Both the position numbers and the translations under genes were made by a program. Positions 10,715 to 21,426 of a DNA stretch of 64,000 nucleotides are shown one piece after another. Under the pieces are notes generated by a model. That model was not told where the DNA came from, ran no database searches, and saw nothing but the letters and a program-made list of their open reading frames with translations. Numbering within the stretch: position 1 is the stretch's first letter; each line of letters begins with the position of its first letter. The DNA lies in NCBI GenBank assembly GCA_029891345.1, contig CM057006.1, positions 46,071,556 to 46,135,555 of the forward strand, read 5' to 3'. The DNA comes from Dryococelus australis (lineage: Eukaryota > Arthropoda > Insecta > Phasmatodea > Phasmatidae).

Positions 10715-11057
10715 AGGCTTTTCACGTTTGGGCACTTTTAAAAGCCCTGTTTAGGATCTACTTCACGTCTCAACTATCGGCTATAAGATGCAAGATTAGC
10801 ATTGCCATAAAACGCCTCACTTTATTCATCCATCTTCCAAGTAAAACAGTGGAATTTTAATGAAAGTAGACGTGTTATAAAGCAAATTCGTACTTTACAT
10901 GTAAACAATTCACTGAAGTCCGTAGCCATATTACACAATACAATGCTAATACCTGGAACCACTTAAATTCGCTGTCACTTACTTGGACGCATATATGTAG
11001 TAACGTGCAGAATCTTTTGAAGACCCAGAAAGAGCTCACGTTACTATGAATAGCCTA
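10715..11057 (+). mobile_element. MITE, beta/gamma-like
   Basis: The left end TTCACGTTTGGGCACTTTTA is decayed; the right end is AGCTCACGTTACTATGAATA followed by GCCTATA. The interior shares AGATTAGCATTGCCATAAAA-like text with beta copies. Confidence 0.6.
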
Positions 11058-11623
11058 TACCTTCTAGACTGGCACATAAAGGCCATTCCACACGATCAAA
11101 TATCCACCGAATTCAATCTATTGGACCAAAAAATCACTTCATTTGCATTACAATGAATTGCATTCAATAAGCTTTCAAGTAACCACGTGAAAATTTAATC
11201 ACAAACTTTGTAATGAAACAAGTTATGTAGATACCAAAAGTAAATTTTTAAAAGCATCCGATTCATGCATGACAAAAAAAAATGGTTAAACCACAACTAA
11301 TTTTCTTCACATTGAGAATATTATTATTAAAAAAACATGGGCCCTTATTGTGTAATAGTTACATTAATATTGTAAGAAAAGTGATCGGCGATTGAAATTT
11401 TGGATTCAAGAAAACATAGAACATGCTCAAAACGAAAATCTCTAAGGAAAACGAGATGTTTAGGAAATTTAAAGAAATATAAAAATGACCGCGATTATAA
11501 CGTTCGTACGTCATGATTTAGCATTCAGTGCATTGAATTCAATAAAAATGAAAGGTAATTTGAAGAGAAATCCAGCCGTGTGTAAGGGCCTTTGGACAAC
11601 AAGTTGCAAAGCAAACCAGCCTA
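11058..11623. other. AT-rich spacer
   Basis: No gene or shared repeat was recognised. Confidence 0.5.
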
Positions 11624-12273
11624 TAGGCTGCTCACGGTAAACAGAGTACTTTTGAGGTCCTAGTTACTATTTTCTTTGAGTCACTTATCACATAACCACC
11701 TTTTGTAATAAATATTGCCCTGTAAAGTAATGAACACTGTATATATTCCACCGCACTCGGAAGTTATCGCCTATCGTCTATTCACGGTTTCTTCGGCCTT
11801 TTTGAATCAAACCTTTGAAAAATCTCCCCATGTATGACGTGTTTGCTTGTTTCCAACATACGCCCTGTATCACAAGCGTTTTATACTTGTGTTAACATAA
11901 AAGATACATTTTTTTAATGCTATCGATTGAAATGTTATTCATATTTCATCTATAAATTATATTGCTTCATTCATAAATAATTTGAATAAAAACCACGAGA
12001 AAACGTGTGGTAGTGCATAGTAAGAAACAGTTCGTACACAAAATACTGTTACAACAGCGAATCCGATGCGTTGTCCCTCTGGTGTAGTCACCTATACTTA
12101 GTTAAGCTTAATTTGCACGAGGCGGAGGAATATCCTGGAAGTAGAACTTTACCAGGGCTTCAGAAAAGGCCGAAGAAAACGTGAATCAACTATAAGGCTA
12201 AAATAAAATATATTTACTGATTATTTTTAATGAGGGAGCTTTCGAAAGTGTTCACTTTATAGTGAATGGCGTA
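11624..12273 (+). mobile_element. MITE, family alpha, split by a delta element
   Basis: The left part 11624-11773 (GGCTGCTCACGGTAAACAGA) and right part 12193-12273 (GTGTTCACTTTATAGTGAAT) together form an alpha element of about 231 bp. The break lies in GTTATCGCCTA / AAGGCTAAAATAAAA. Intact copies read through that place without a gap. Confidence 0.85.
11774..12192 (+). mobile_element. MITE, family delta, nested with TA target duplication
   Basis: The element is bounded by TA at 11772-11773 and 12193-12194. The left end reads TCGTCTATTCACGGTTTCTT and the right end is complementary to TAGTTGATTCACGTTTTCTT, both running into CGGCC. It is 419 bp long and codes for nothing. Removing it with one TA restores the uninterrupted alpha sequence, so both borders are exact. 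Confidence 0.9.
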
Positions 12274-12275
12274 TA

Positions 12276-12684
12276 GTTTTGCAGAGGTGATCCAGCAGTT
12301 TCTAGGCACACGTAAGAACACGTGTGCACCACGTTGCCGGGCTAACGCGGGGAGAGGTACCACAAGGCATACACACCCGGAGGGCGGGGTGAGTGGCCAT
12401 GTATAGCACTCTGAACACAGCGCGGCGAGTGTTTTTAGAGCACGGCGTGGCGGCGTGGGCCGGCGCTCGGGGGTATTTCGGGAGGCTGGAAGGAGACAAG
12501 CCAGCCCCGTGGGGGGACTGCTCTCGCTAATAACACAGCAAGCCAGCGGCTCGGCTCGGGCCAGCCTGCCTGCCTTCCCGCGCCGTATCTGGTCAACCCC
12601 CATCTCCCTCGGGAGAGATTACAGCGTTAAGGCACTTCAACACGCCACGCATACACCAATCACGCTTTCTGCGAACTAACGCAT
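12276..12684. other. GC-rich island between MITEs
   Basis: This 400-bp block is the most GC-rich part of the first 20 kb. It holds frames of up to 129 codons on the minus strand, but no domain is recognisable and the frame runs out into the adjoining MITE. Its right 140 bp recur, inverted, at 2370-2518. It could be a former exon or promoter region; I see no convincing splice site or ATG context. Confidence 0.5.
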
Positions 12685-12685
12685 A

Positions 12686-13330
12686 TGGCCTGTTCACGGT
12701 TAACTATACGTCGTCCACGGTACAGTGAGCACTTTTGAAGCCCTAGTTACTTCTTTTAATTCAACCAATTTATATCCCACCACTTGTTAATGTAAAACCT
12801 ACCATGTGAATAATATGCAGTGTACATATTCAACCTGCCCAAAACCAAAGTCCGAGGCTACAATGAAACGTATTTATTGGTTTTTATGTCTGATGAAACA
12901 GCTTCAAAAAGTGCTCACTATCGTGAACAGCCTATAAGCACTTTTGAAAGTCCTGCTAAAGACATACTTGTAGGGTCAATAGACTTCGCAGTTTCTTCAC
13001 ACTTTAATTAAACCTTTGAAAAATCCACACATATATGTATCACAAAACGTTTTATACTTGTATTATATAATATAAAATGACCTTACATTTAGTTAAATTT
13101 AAAATAAATTCTTTGTTCTACATGTAAATAATTCCATTTCCTACGGCACAGAACACTTCATTCACGCTTCAATCAAGCGAAACTGTAAAATTATCATAGA
13201 AATATATATTACAAATTTGCACATTCTCTTACTTATGCATTAAAAACACAGGAGGCAAAATAATTAATTTCAGAATTCACAAATGTTCACCTAGAACTTT
13301 TAATTCAACTAAGCATCGCATCCCTCATTT
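12686..13330 (+). mobile_element. MITE, family beta, with nested insertions
   Basis: The left end TGGCCTGTTCACGGTTAAC is cut at a TA by the alpha element at 12707-12934 and resumes as TAAGCACTTTTGAAAGTCCT. A delta-like left end (GACTTCGCAGTTTCTTCACA) begins at 12982 just after a TA. Beta sequence returns near 13175 (CAATCAAGCGAAACTGTAAA, matched in 9374-9718). The right terminus is not clear. Confidence 0.65.
12707..12934 (+). mobile_element. MITE, family alpha, nested in beta
   Basis: About 228 bp, with TATA on each side. The left end reads CGTCGTCCACGGTACAGTGA and the right end GTGCTCACTATCGTGAACAG. It is close to the copy at 18394-18628 (CTTCAAAAAGTGCTC and CGTATTTATTGG in both) and to the inverted copy at 2152-2369. 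Confidence 0.85.
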
Positions 13331-13334
13331 ATTG

Positions 13335-13545
13335 TAGACTGTTCAAAGTAAAGTGAACAATTTTGGAAGCCCTCTCATTTGGAATAATAGTCAAATATAT
13401 TTTATATTTGCCTTACATGTTAACTCCCGAGTGCGGTGGGTTTTTTTTATAAACAACACTGTGTTCATTACTTGCATAGGAATATTTATTTAAAAAGGTG
13501 GTTAAAGGATTAAAAAAATGGCTGATGTGAAGATACAGCAAGTAG
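13335..13545 (+). mobile_element. MITE, family epsilon, right end missing
   Basis: The left end GACTGTTCAAAGTAAAGTGA and interior match 7835-8066. No right inverted repeat was found, so the end is approximate. Confidence 0.6.
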
Positions 13546-13990
13546 TCTACATTATAAAAGTTCTACGCACCACGCCGGGAACTAACATCATTCGTGGATA
13601 CAAGCTGATCACTGCAAAGCAAGCACTTAACATTTGAAAAAGAAATCCACTGCACATTACCCGCACAGATACTAACATGTGATTAGAAGATGGCCTCCTG
13701 TGACGTGAAGCCACATTTCTAACGATCATGTGTGACGCCCAAAAAAAAGTGACAATGTATTTCTCGTCTTGCGTATCAAATATTTGTTGATTGCGGCAGT
13801 TCAAATATAAGGATCCGTCACAGGTGAACTATTAAATTCAAACATCAATTTCCTAAAAATAACAACCATATCGAAATCTTGGAACTTAAATCCTCTTGAT
13901 CGCCACACTGTGGCGATGGTGAGGAAAGCAGGCATCAACATTTTCTCCAAACGTAGCTACAAGCAAAGCCGCTGGATACTACCGTACATA
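13546..13990. other. Spacer
   Basis: It contains an 85-codon minus-strand frame without a recognisable domain and a short hairpin, CGCCACACTGTGGCG (near 13901-13915). Nothing else was recognised. Confidence 0.5.
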
Positions 13991-14401
13991 CTGGTTCACG
14001 ATAAAGTGAACACTTTTCAAATGAACCTTTGAAAAATGTCACTACTCCTGTATGGCATATATTTTAACGGGCTCAATGAGTGACGTGCGCCCAGTAAAGT
14101 TGGTAGCGATGAAAAAGTAGTTCCATTTCTTAACGTCGAATAGAAAGTGCTAAGTAACAATTTGTAATAACTTAAATTATTTATTTTTCTTCGTTTTTTA
14201 TGCACGGAAGTGTAAAAATGAGGAGATTTGCAAAATACTTACTGTTCCAATAATTCCCAGTTTCACCTGACCGACGTATGAATGAAGTGGCGAGGCCCAT
14301 GACAATTTTAATTTTACATATGGCGGAAGAACACACAACGTGCATGTAAATAGATGTTAAGCAGGGCTTTCAAAAGTGCTGACTTTACCGTGAACAGCCT
14401 A
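13991..14401 (+). mobile_element. MITE, family gamma
   Basis: About 411 bp, left end TGGTTCACGATAAAGTGAAC, right end GTGCTGACTTTACCGTGAAC, flanked by TA. This uninterrupted copy is the reference for the split gamma element at 2029-2735. The site matching the insertion point there reads GTTGGTAGCGATG here. Confidence 0.85.
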
Positions 14402-14674
14402 TATGTAGGCGCTCAGATGAGTTGGCAGATAATTAAGAAAATAAATAGTTCCAAGTCTTGGCATTGAATTGCGAGAGCAAGCTTTAAATATATGGCAAAT
14501 AAAGTTCGTTTTTTTCTTCTGGCTTACACACAATAGAGAACTGGCGTATAGTAACACATTAGGTTCCTTCAGTTTCACTTTGAGGCATGAGCAGTCATTA
14601 CTCTCACGAAATGGGCGGATCCAGGAAAAAATTGATGGGCAAGGGGTTTGGTAGGGGGGGGGGGGGAATCGACC
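14402..14674. other. Spacer with element-end-like fragment
   Basis: At about 14607-14668 the sequence GGGCGGATCCAGG is followed by a G-tract. A related sequence in opposite orientation, AGATCCGCTCCTG, lies near 24727-24739. It resembles an end of some dispersed element, with low certainty. Confidence 0.35.
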
Positions 14675-14930
14675 AGTACATAGCGGCCACGCTTGTATAC
14701 AGGTCACACTGCTTGCCTCCCACAAAGGAGAACTAGGTTCAATCTCCGGATTTTCGTAAGTGGGTATCGCGACGGTCGATACAGATGGTAGACGGGTTTT
14801 CTCGGGATCTGCTGTCTTCCCCGCCCTTGCATTCCTGCAACTGTTCCATTCTCACCTCATTTCACCCTCATCCGCTCTCAAGACCGCTGTTAAGAGCCGC
14901 TCGAATCCCTCACCCGGTACATAACCCCAC
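14675..14930 (+). mobile_element. SINE family 1, plus-strand copy
   Basis: The B-box-like AGGTTCAATCTCC (14735-14747) is followed by the body shared with 4322-4573: GGTTTTCTCGGGATCTGCTG, CCCGCCCTTGCATTCC and CGCTCTCAAGACC. The A-box is weakly preserved. A C-rich stretch follows. Confidence 0.75.
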
Positions 14931-15424
14931 CCCCCCTTTTTTTCCAAACGCACAAACTGAAATGAAACATCCTGAATCTGAAATTAAGCAATGTTATAAT
15001 TTGTTTAAAATACTATAATCAAATTGCGTTTTGAAAAAATGATAAGACAGTGCTCCTACCATGCCGACATGGAACCCCCCCCCCCCGGCAAACAAGAAAT
15101 CCAAGATACCCTCCGTCGAAAACGTGTGCTGTACTCAGCAGGATGCCAACTAAAATTACATTTTGGGATTTCGATTATTTGTATAATTTTCCAGGCAGTA
15201 TCTTACAATTTCCCCCGACGTATATTTAGGAATACTGAAACCCAATACCATATATATTTCGTCATTGAAAGAACAAATATGCCATCAGTACAGTTGCATT
15301 ACACTGCAATAGAGCCAGCAAGCAGAGTCAACATCTGATTCAGCCCATCGATTTTCTTATGATACAAGCTAGTGGCTTCACATGAGTGCCAATTGTAAAC
15401 ACTCGCTTCATTTTGTACGTATTT
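14931..15424. other. Spacer with C-tract
   Basis: Contains a C-run at about 15076-15086 and short chance frames. No shared repeat or gene was recognised. Confidence 0.5.
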
Positions 15425-15645
15425 AATGCGCCCTGTCACCTGGGAATACTGTATTATTGCCAGTTCACATACTTAAATATTGCACAATTCTTAAAACTTA
15501 AATGCTTATAATTACATTATCCCATATTCACACAGCTATAACAATTTTTGCAGAATAGCAATTATTTAAATTTTCCCTGACCTAGACGAAAATTCCCTGT
15601 CATGAAATTCGCTGGCTTTTCCCTGTAGGTGGATACCATGTTCGA
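15425..15645 (+). repeat. Dispersed repeat R1, copy 1
   Basis: Aligns with the reverse complement of about 30055-30315. Shared blocks in the same order include GCCAGTTCACA/GCTAGTTCACA, TAATTACATTATCC, ATTCACAC and AATTTTTGCAGA. It ends in several CCCTG-containing words. It is probably an unclassified transposon remnant. Confidence 0.7.
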
Positions 15646-15650
15646 GGATA

Positions 15651-16073
15651 TGGGCTGTTCACTGTAAAGTACACAGTTTTGAAATAGAACTTCGAATTAA
15701 ATTAACTGCACGTTAACTGCGTATAAGATGATTTCGTACACACAGGCACATAGTATTCCAGTAAGGCAGAGAATTAAAGACAAAGTTCCACCTCTTGACA
15801 TGCAACGAGAGTAATGTTTAAATTTATGGCAAATGAGGTTTGTGATTTTCTGCCTTATACACTTCATAGTAAGAACTTGCGTATGAATAAAACATGTCTT
15901 ATTTGCGATGAATAACGTCACATCACTTGATTACTACACATTTGATTGGCGCAATAAAAACGTCGTTAGACCCATGACAACATTAATTTTACATTGTGCG
16001 GAAGGGTACAAAATGAGAAAAGCAGATCTTGCGCAAGGATTTCTAAAACGCTCAATTACCCGTGAGCAGCTTT
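15651..16073 (+). mobile_element. MITE, family gamma, diverged
   Basis: The left end TGGGCTGTTCACTGTAAAGT and a right end complementary to GCTGCTCACGGGTAATTGAG bound about 423 bp. The interior shares CACTTCATAGTAAG and GACGTTATTCATCG-like text with the gamma family. Confidence 0.6.
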
Positions 16074-16564
16074 TAATTGGTAAACTCACTTAACGAACGT
16101 TTGCGAACTAGAACTATAGTTTGTCTCATTTAAGGTTTCCAGAATTTGACAGCTACTGCTGCCAGCGTATCTAAAGTGTAATACAGTAGCGTCGTATCTG
16201 AAATAACGAATGTCAGCTGACCGCCATGTGAAGCAATGGTGGTATCGCTGAATAACATGTATTCTTTCTTACATCGGCGAAAAAGAAAATAGTACATAGT
16301 ACAAATAAAAAAATAAGCAAGCATTTCGGACTAAGAATAAATAATATTGCGTTGTAGTATTCTGCATAAGGTTATTAAACGTGTTTATAGTTTCATATCT
16401 GTTAAATGGCGTAACAGAAATAATGAAAAATGAGGGCTGTTTAACTTCACCAACCAACGACTGGACGCCATGTTGTTATTGTGAGATGCGATTTTTGTGT
16501 GCGGGCGTATCAGTTTAGAAGTTCTAAATCGAATTAATGAATGTTGTGTGAATAATTATTTAAA
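16074..16564. other. AT-rich spacer
   Basis: No shared repeat. The last 100 bp lead into the broken frame at 16565, but no promoter motif is clear. Confidence 0.5.
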
Positions 16565-16795
16565 ATGCAGCGACTTAAAAATCCTTCATGCAATCGCCAA
16601 CGACAGCAAGACATCGTACGTGTTGCCAAAGGAGTCGAAGACATGTTACTAATGGGAGAACTAGAAAGTCGTCCACAGTGGTATTAAAAAAATCGAAACA
16701 CGACTGGTCGATTGCTTGGAATTTCATTAAAAACCGTCGCAAAGTAAATAGCGATAAATTATGTACGTGAATATTTGGAGTGTGGTGTATTTTGA
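16565..16795 (+). pseudogene. Broken reading frame with helix-turn-helix-like segment
   Basis: An ATG at 16565 opens 40 codons beginning MQRLKNPSCNRQRQQ and ending in TAA at 16685. The same frame continues past the stop with RLLGISLKTVAK, a spacing that resembles the turn and recognition helix of a DNA-binding helix-turn-helix, then a second stop. Continuity across two stops is what suggests decay of one protein-coding exon. It could be a transposase N-terminus or a host gene of the sort expanded in insects. The family is not identified, and chance cannot be excluded. Confidence 0.3.
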
Positions 16796-18256
16796 TGGGG
16801 AAATGTAAACATCTTATGCAAATGTTTGTTAGTTCTTTTATAATTAAGATAAACATGTTAAGTTTGTGTGCGGGTTTTTTTTAGCAGAGTTCGGCATTAA
16901 TTACATTTCTTAGAAAGTATGTTATGTTACAGTTGAATTTATTTTTGTTTGGTCAATAAACAACTAATAGTACTTATTGATGTCACCAAAACATGGAGGT
17001 TACATTGCTCGCCTGTTGTGTGGACCAAAACCAAGAATGGAGTTATAATTAAATACTAATTATTAAGGTCTAATTACATTAAAACTGAGATATATGTTTC
17101 GTTTGTCCAGAAAGACTATGTAAAGTACATTTTCTTCTGTGGAATTTTTTTTTAGCTATGGTAATAAATACTAATCGTATAGGAAAACACATTGTATTGA
17201 AATTTTTTTGGGCGATGGACATGTATATTAAATATCCACGTTACTGTAATAGTACATACGACCACGTATTTCATGTAATAGCCACTAGTTTTCATTACTT
17301 AATGATCACAGGCCTACCAGTCTTCATTTGTGAGGAATTTTTTTTGTACAAGCTCATTTTATTGTAATTTCTACAAATAGGTTCCATAATTATTGATTGC
17401 AGAAGACTTTTACAGTTCTAATTAACTATTTCTGTGTATGATTTGACAGGCCTAACTCTTATTGTGTTTGTCCACTGCCTAAATGTAATTTTTTTAAGGT
17501 AGGCCCAATGGTGATATTGCCTTTACACAGAACTCCAACAGACTTTTGTTTTCTCGTAGTTCATTTTAATGCTCAGTTGTGAATTAATGATTTTTTATGA
17601 TGCTCTCATCAGTTAACTATGTGAGACTCATTCTTTTTTTAATGAATTCATTAAATTTTTAAGAGGTGTACAAAGAAGGCAATTCTAATCATATAAGTTT
17701 TTGTATTCTCCATTAAATTGTTTAACACGTGTGATTTAATTTTGATTACAGTGTCAATTGTAACCAACATCAATGTCTTTCTATCTTGCCTCAAAAATTT
17801 TCCTGCTGTGAGAGTTGCAAACTTGCAAGTCCAATGAATATAATGATTTTAAAAATATATTTTTTGTAGTTGTGATTATTGACTTGATAGTAGTTAATAT
17901 CATCTTAATTGTAAGAATAAGAATATATTGTATTGATAGTATTTTGATAACACAATGTAGATGTTACCACCAGAAAAAAAATGTGCAATCACATATTTTC
18001 CTCAATTAGGCCTATGTTGGCATGTTTGAAATGTCAAGCAAAAATTCACACAATGTTGACATGTTTGACAAGTCACATGGAAAGCACATGGTGGCGGAAG
18101 GATAAGTATTCTGTTTCTTTACAAGGTACTACTTGCATACAATCTGTCAATCTGGAAACATTACACGAGACAAGGCAGACTAACTTAAACAGTGGATATG
18201 CCTGCGACCCCAGGCAATCTGTCAACTGTCCCGACGTAAGCAACATTTACAATAAC
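16796..18256. other. AT-rich stretch, no gene supported
   Basis: A 115-codon plus-strand frame (17981-18328) includes CLKCQAKIHTMLTCLTSHM, which faintly recalls a BED-type finger of hAT transposases. Ligand spacing is irregular and the rest of the frame is unrecognisable. Otherwise only chance frames. Confidence 0.4.
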
Positions 18257-18296
18257 CCGTCGCGTCCGTCCATCTCCCGTCGCGTCCGTCCATCTC
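18257..18296. repeat. Tandem duplication of a 20-bp unit
   Basis: Two perfect adjacent copies of CCGTCGCGTCCGTCCATCTC. The unit is CpG-rich in an otherwise AT-rich area. Confidence 0.9.
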
Positions 18297-18393
18297 CCAG
18301 CCGAGAGATTTACAACCAAAGCAAGTAAGATAAAGAGACGAAGCTCAATGCTATTTTGGCGGACCGTTATTTTCTTCTATGTTTGTACTATTA

Positions 18394-18628
18394 TACACTG
18401 TTCACGATAAAGTGAGCACTTTTGAAGCCCTAGGTACTTTTTTATTTCAACCAATTCATATCCTTCCCCCACTTGTTAATGTAAACCCTGCATTGTAAGT
18501 AATAAACACAATGTATACATTCACCATACTCAAAACCAAAAGTCCAAGGCCACAATAAAACGTATTTATTGGTTATTATGTATGATGAAACAGCTTCAAA
18601 AAGTGCTCCCCTTACCGTGAACGGTCTA
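18394..18628 (+). mobile_element. MITE, family alpha
   Basis: About 235 bp, left end CACTGTTCACGATAAAGTGA, right end GTGCTCCCCTTACCGTGAAC, flanked by TATA. Close to the copy at 12707-12934. Confidence 0.85.
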
Positions 18629-20482
18629 TACATAGAATTTGCTGCCAACCACAAAATTCTTAAACATAATTATTTATATATTCAGACAGACGTTTTACTT
18701 ACTGCCAAAACAGTTTGGTAAAATGTTATAATTAAATGCTGTATTTACAAACGGTAAAGGGAACTAAATGTGTGTTTAATACATAGGTTGGCTACTCTGT
18801 TATCTGCACAATCGTTTATTAAAATGCTAATTGTACGTATTTCTTTTAAAAAGGCATTATCGCTGATATAAGTAACTCTAGTGCCATTTATTCTTAGGCA
18901 ATAAGCATTTGAAAATGTTATAAAGCTCAATTCTTGTAACTGATTGCAAACAACTCATCTTCTCCACCAACGAACATAACGGAAACAAAACAACTCGACG
19001 CTCAGGCTCTAACAGTGCATGCCTACATCTAAATTAAATATTTTATGTATAATAATAATTAAACTTAATTTACTTATGACTTAAGTATATTTAAAGATAA
19101 AACTATATTGTTCGTATACTATACAGCTTTCTTTAATAATGAGCATAATTTTATTTTTTCAACAGTTGGCGACGTCATTCTACCCTATAATTTAGTGGCC
19201 CACGAAATCCCTATAGTGTTTCGACCCCCGGAAACGATTTTAAATCTCATTTAAATTTAAATTTAAATAGCATTTTAACGGTAATGTGTTCTCAAGAACC
19301 CAAAAAGCACATACACGAACGTAACGGAAATAAATAGACGTAAAAAATGAATAGCACAGAATGATTTTATTACCTTTACTACTGCACAAAAGGTGCTCGT
19401 GTTTCCAAACATAACGCAACTTAATTTATTTCTACAGTTACACAAACACACGAAAACAAAAGACAGCTAAAACAAAAAACAGCACACACTACATAGCCTT
19501 GTAAAGAACTTTGGATGAACGAGTAACAAAACGTACAAGTTTAGAAGGCGGGAATTTCATCCGTTCGGCCGTCAAAAGCTAAAAGATTGCAAAGGCTTTG
19601 ACGGGATAGAATTAAGGGCCGCCTCTGATTGGCTGTTGGTCAAGTGATTTACGGAGGGAAGACGGACACGACGGGTTACTGTTAAGTCCTACCATATACT
19701 ACACCTTACCAAAAAAAAAAATCCCATCCAGTTTCCGAAACAAAACTTCCTCGTGCGCGCTCCGAGTGGCCAAAGTCTGCATTCTCACCACAGGGCAGGA
19801 AGTACGATAAGGATGATAACACATATATTGACAGACGGCACATAATACTGTACTGTAGAGTTTGAAATGTACGTAAAAACCGGCAGAGTCTGGCAGTGAA
19901 CATGGCTTGCAAAATGCGCTGAAGCTTTCGTATGAAACGCTCTCACGAGGCCCTGTAATACAAAATACGGGCTCAGCTCTTATACGATGTCGGACTTGCA
20001 CCAAATTCCGTACGAGAATCTCTCGTACAAGATTAGGCGATCGAACACGTCCTATTTTTTTATGAAAGTCACACAGAAAAAACGATTCTGTCGGTCCTTT
20101 TATGATGATTGTGTGATCTATATATCGATCAGAGACGAGGAACTCCTACATGTAATGTGTAAAGAGGAATCTGGTGAAAATTGTCACGGTCAAGAATGCT
20201 GCCTATTTTTTTTAAAGAAATTTCGTCGAGTTGAGAAGGTGAGGTGAAGAACGCTCATTTGCATTAGTTACTTATGAGATAGAAATTTTACAAGTTCTCT
20301 CGGCGAACTGTGTGAACACGTTTGGTAAGGAATTTACATGATAATTTCGCCATGAGAATATGCCTGTAACGTCTCAGAAACTTGTGTAGAATCATGCAAT
20401 GAATTTTGCCACAAACGTCCAGCTTCCAATTCCACGGCGAACGCTGCACAAGAATGCGCCTTAGTCCACTGCGTTTTGGATA
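18629..20482. other. Spacer, no gene supported
   Basis: AT-rich up to about 19500, then GC-richer to about 20250 with chance frames of up to 101 codons on both strands. Includes an overlapping TTTAAAT repeat near 19252-19267. Nothing was recognised. Confidence 0.5.
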
Positions 20483-20824
20483 TAGTCCATTCGCGGTTTC
20501 TTCCAACCTTTATTAAGCCCTGCTGAGGTTCTACTTCCAGGATACTTCTCCGCCACATGCAAACAAAGCTTAACCAATCTAGAAGATTACACCAATGGGA
20601 CAGAGTACCGCATTCGAGCATACTCAGTTTTTAATTGAAGTAATAATGACTACCTCAATTTATTGACAAAATATAAGTTAATATTTGATGAATATGATTT
20701 TACGTGAACAGACTTATAACCTGCTTGTGAAACATTGGCTATTTAAGAAATAACCAAGCACGTAATACAGGAGATGAATTTTCAAAGGTGTGATTCAAAA
20801 AGTGCGAGGAAACCGTGAATAGAT
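20483..20824 (+). mobile_element. MITE, family delta
   Basis: The left end TAGTCCATTCGCGGTTTCTT and a right end complementary to ATCTATTCACGGTTTCCTCG bound about 342 bp. The interior matches 8383-8749. Flanked by TA on the left and TTA on the right. Confidence 0.75.
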
Positions 20825-21203
20825 TACGAGAGTGGCAGTGTGGAGTGAAGATCCAACTGGATGGTGTGGACGGGTCAACAGTCCAAATAGAGCGGCAAAG
20901 ACGGATGAATGTGCGCGGGAAAGGTTGGTGACATCACCCTGTCTGCACTAGCACGATCACCTTGGCGGTTAGCGGGAAAGGCAGCCGCCCGCGGACAGGG
21001 TGACACGTCAATGGATAGGCAGTTTCACTGCGCGTAGCACGGCGAGCCTGAGTACACTGTTCACGCTCATTTATCAAAGTCCAGCTTAATATCCACCTTT
21101 CTCCTTCTGTATACTTTCGCTATAAGTACAACTTACATGCGTTAATCGAGCCGAAACATGAAATTTCTAGGGTCTAAATGTGTTATTAAAATACAAATTC
21201 GTA
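20825..21203. other. GC-richer spacer with a TIR fragment
   Basis: About 20830-21050 is GC-rich without a recognisable frame. At 21055 a short CACTGTTCACGCTCATTTAT resembles a truncated MITE terminus. Confidence 0.45.
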
Positions 21204-21335
21204 TAGGCTGTTCACGGTAAACTGAGCACTTTTGACAACCCTCCACTTGTATGGATAATATGTATTCATCCCCCATATGTAAAATTAACATCGCCATAGG
21301 CTTTGGTCACTTCATCCATGCGCAGGCCGTGTCTT
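21204..21335 (+). mobile_element. MITE, family beta, left part only
   Basis: The left end GGCTGTTCACGGTAAACTGA is followed by about 110 bp matching 7499-7760 (TGTAAAATTAACAT, CTTCATCCATGCGCAGG). The similarity stops near 21335, about 90 bp before the THAP-like frame. Confidence 0.65.
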
Positions 21336-21426
21336 TTCTTCAGAGTTGCCCCTCCCCACCCCAAGGCTATTTTGTGAGAGACATCCTCAAGTGCCAGTAG
21401 TTAGTGTTTCCTTGTAGGTGTTTAAA

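Noticed and set aside
12214..12603. 129-codon minus-strand frame over the GC-rich island
   Set aside because: It runs through the terminal repeat of a MITE at one end and into a MITE-associated block at the other. GC-rich DNA produces long chance frames, and no domain is visible.
17981..18328. 115-codon frame with CxxC and a later H
   Set aside because: Resemblance to a BED finger is limited to one short segment, the ligand spacing does not fit well, and the tail covers a 20-bp tandem duplication.
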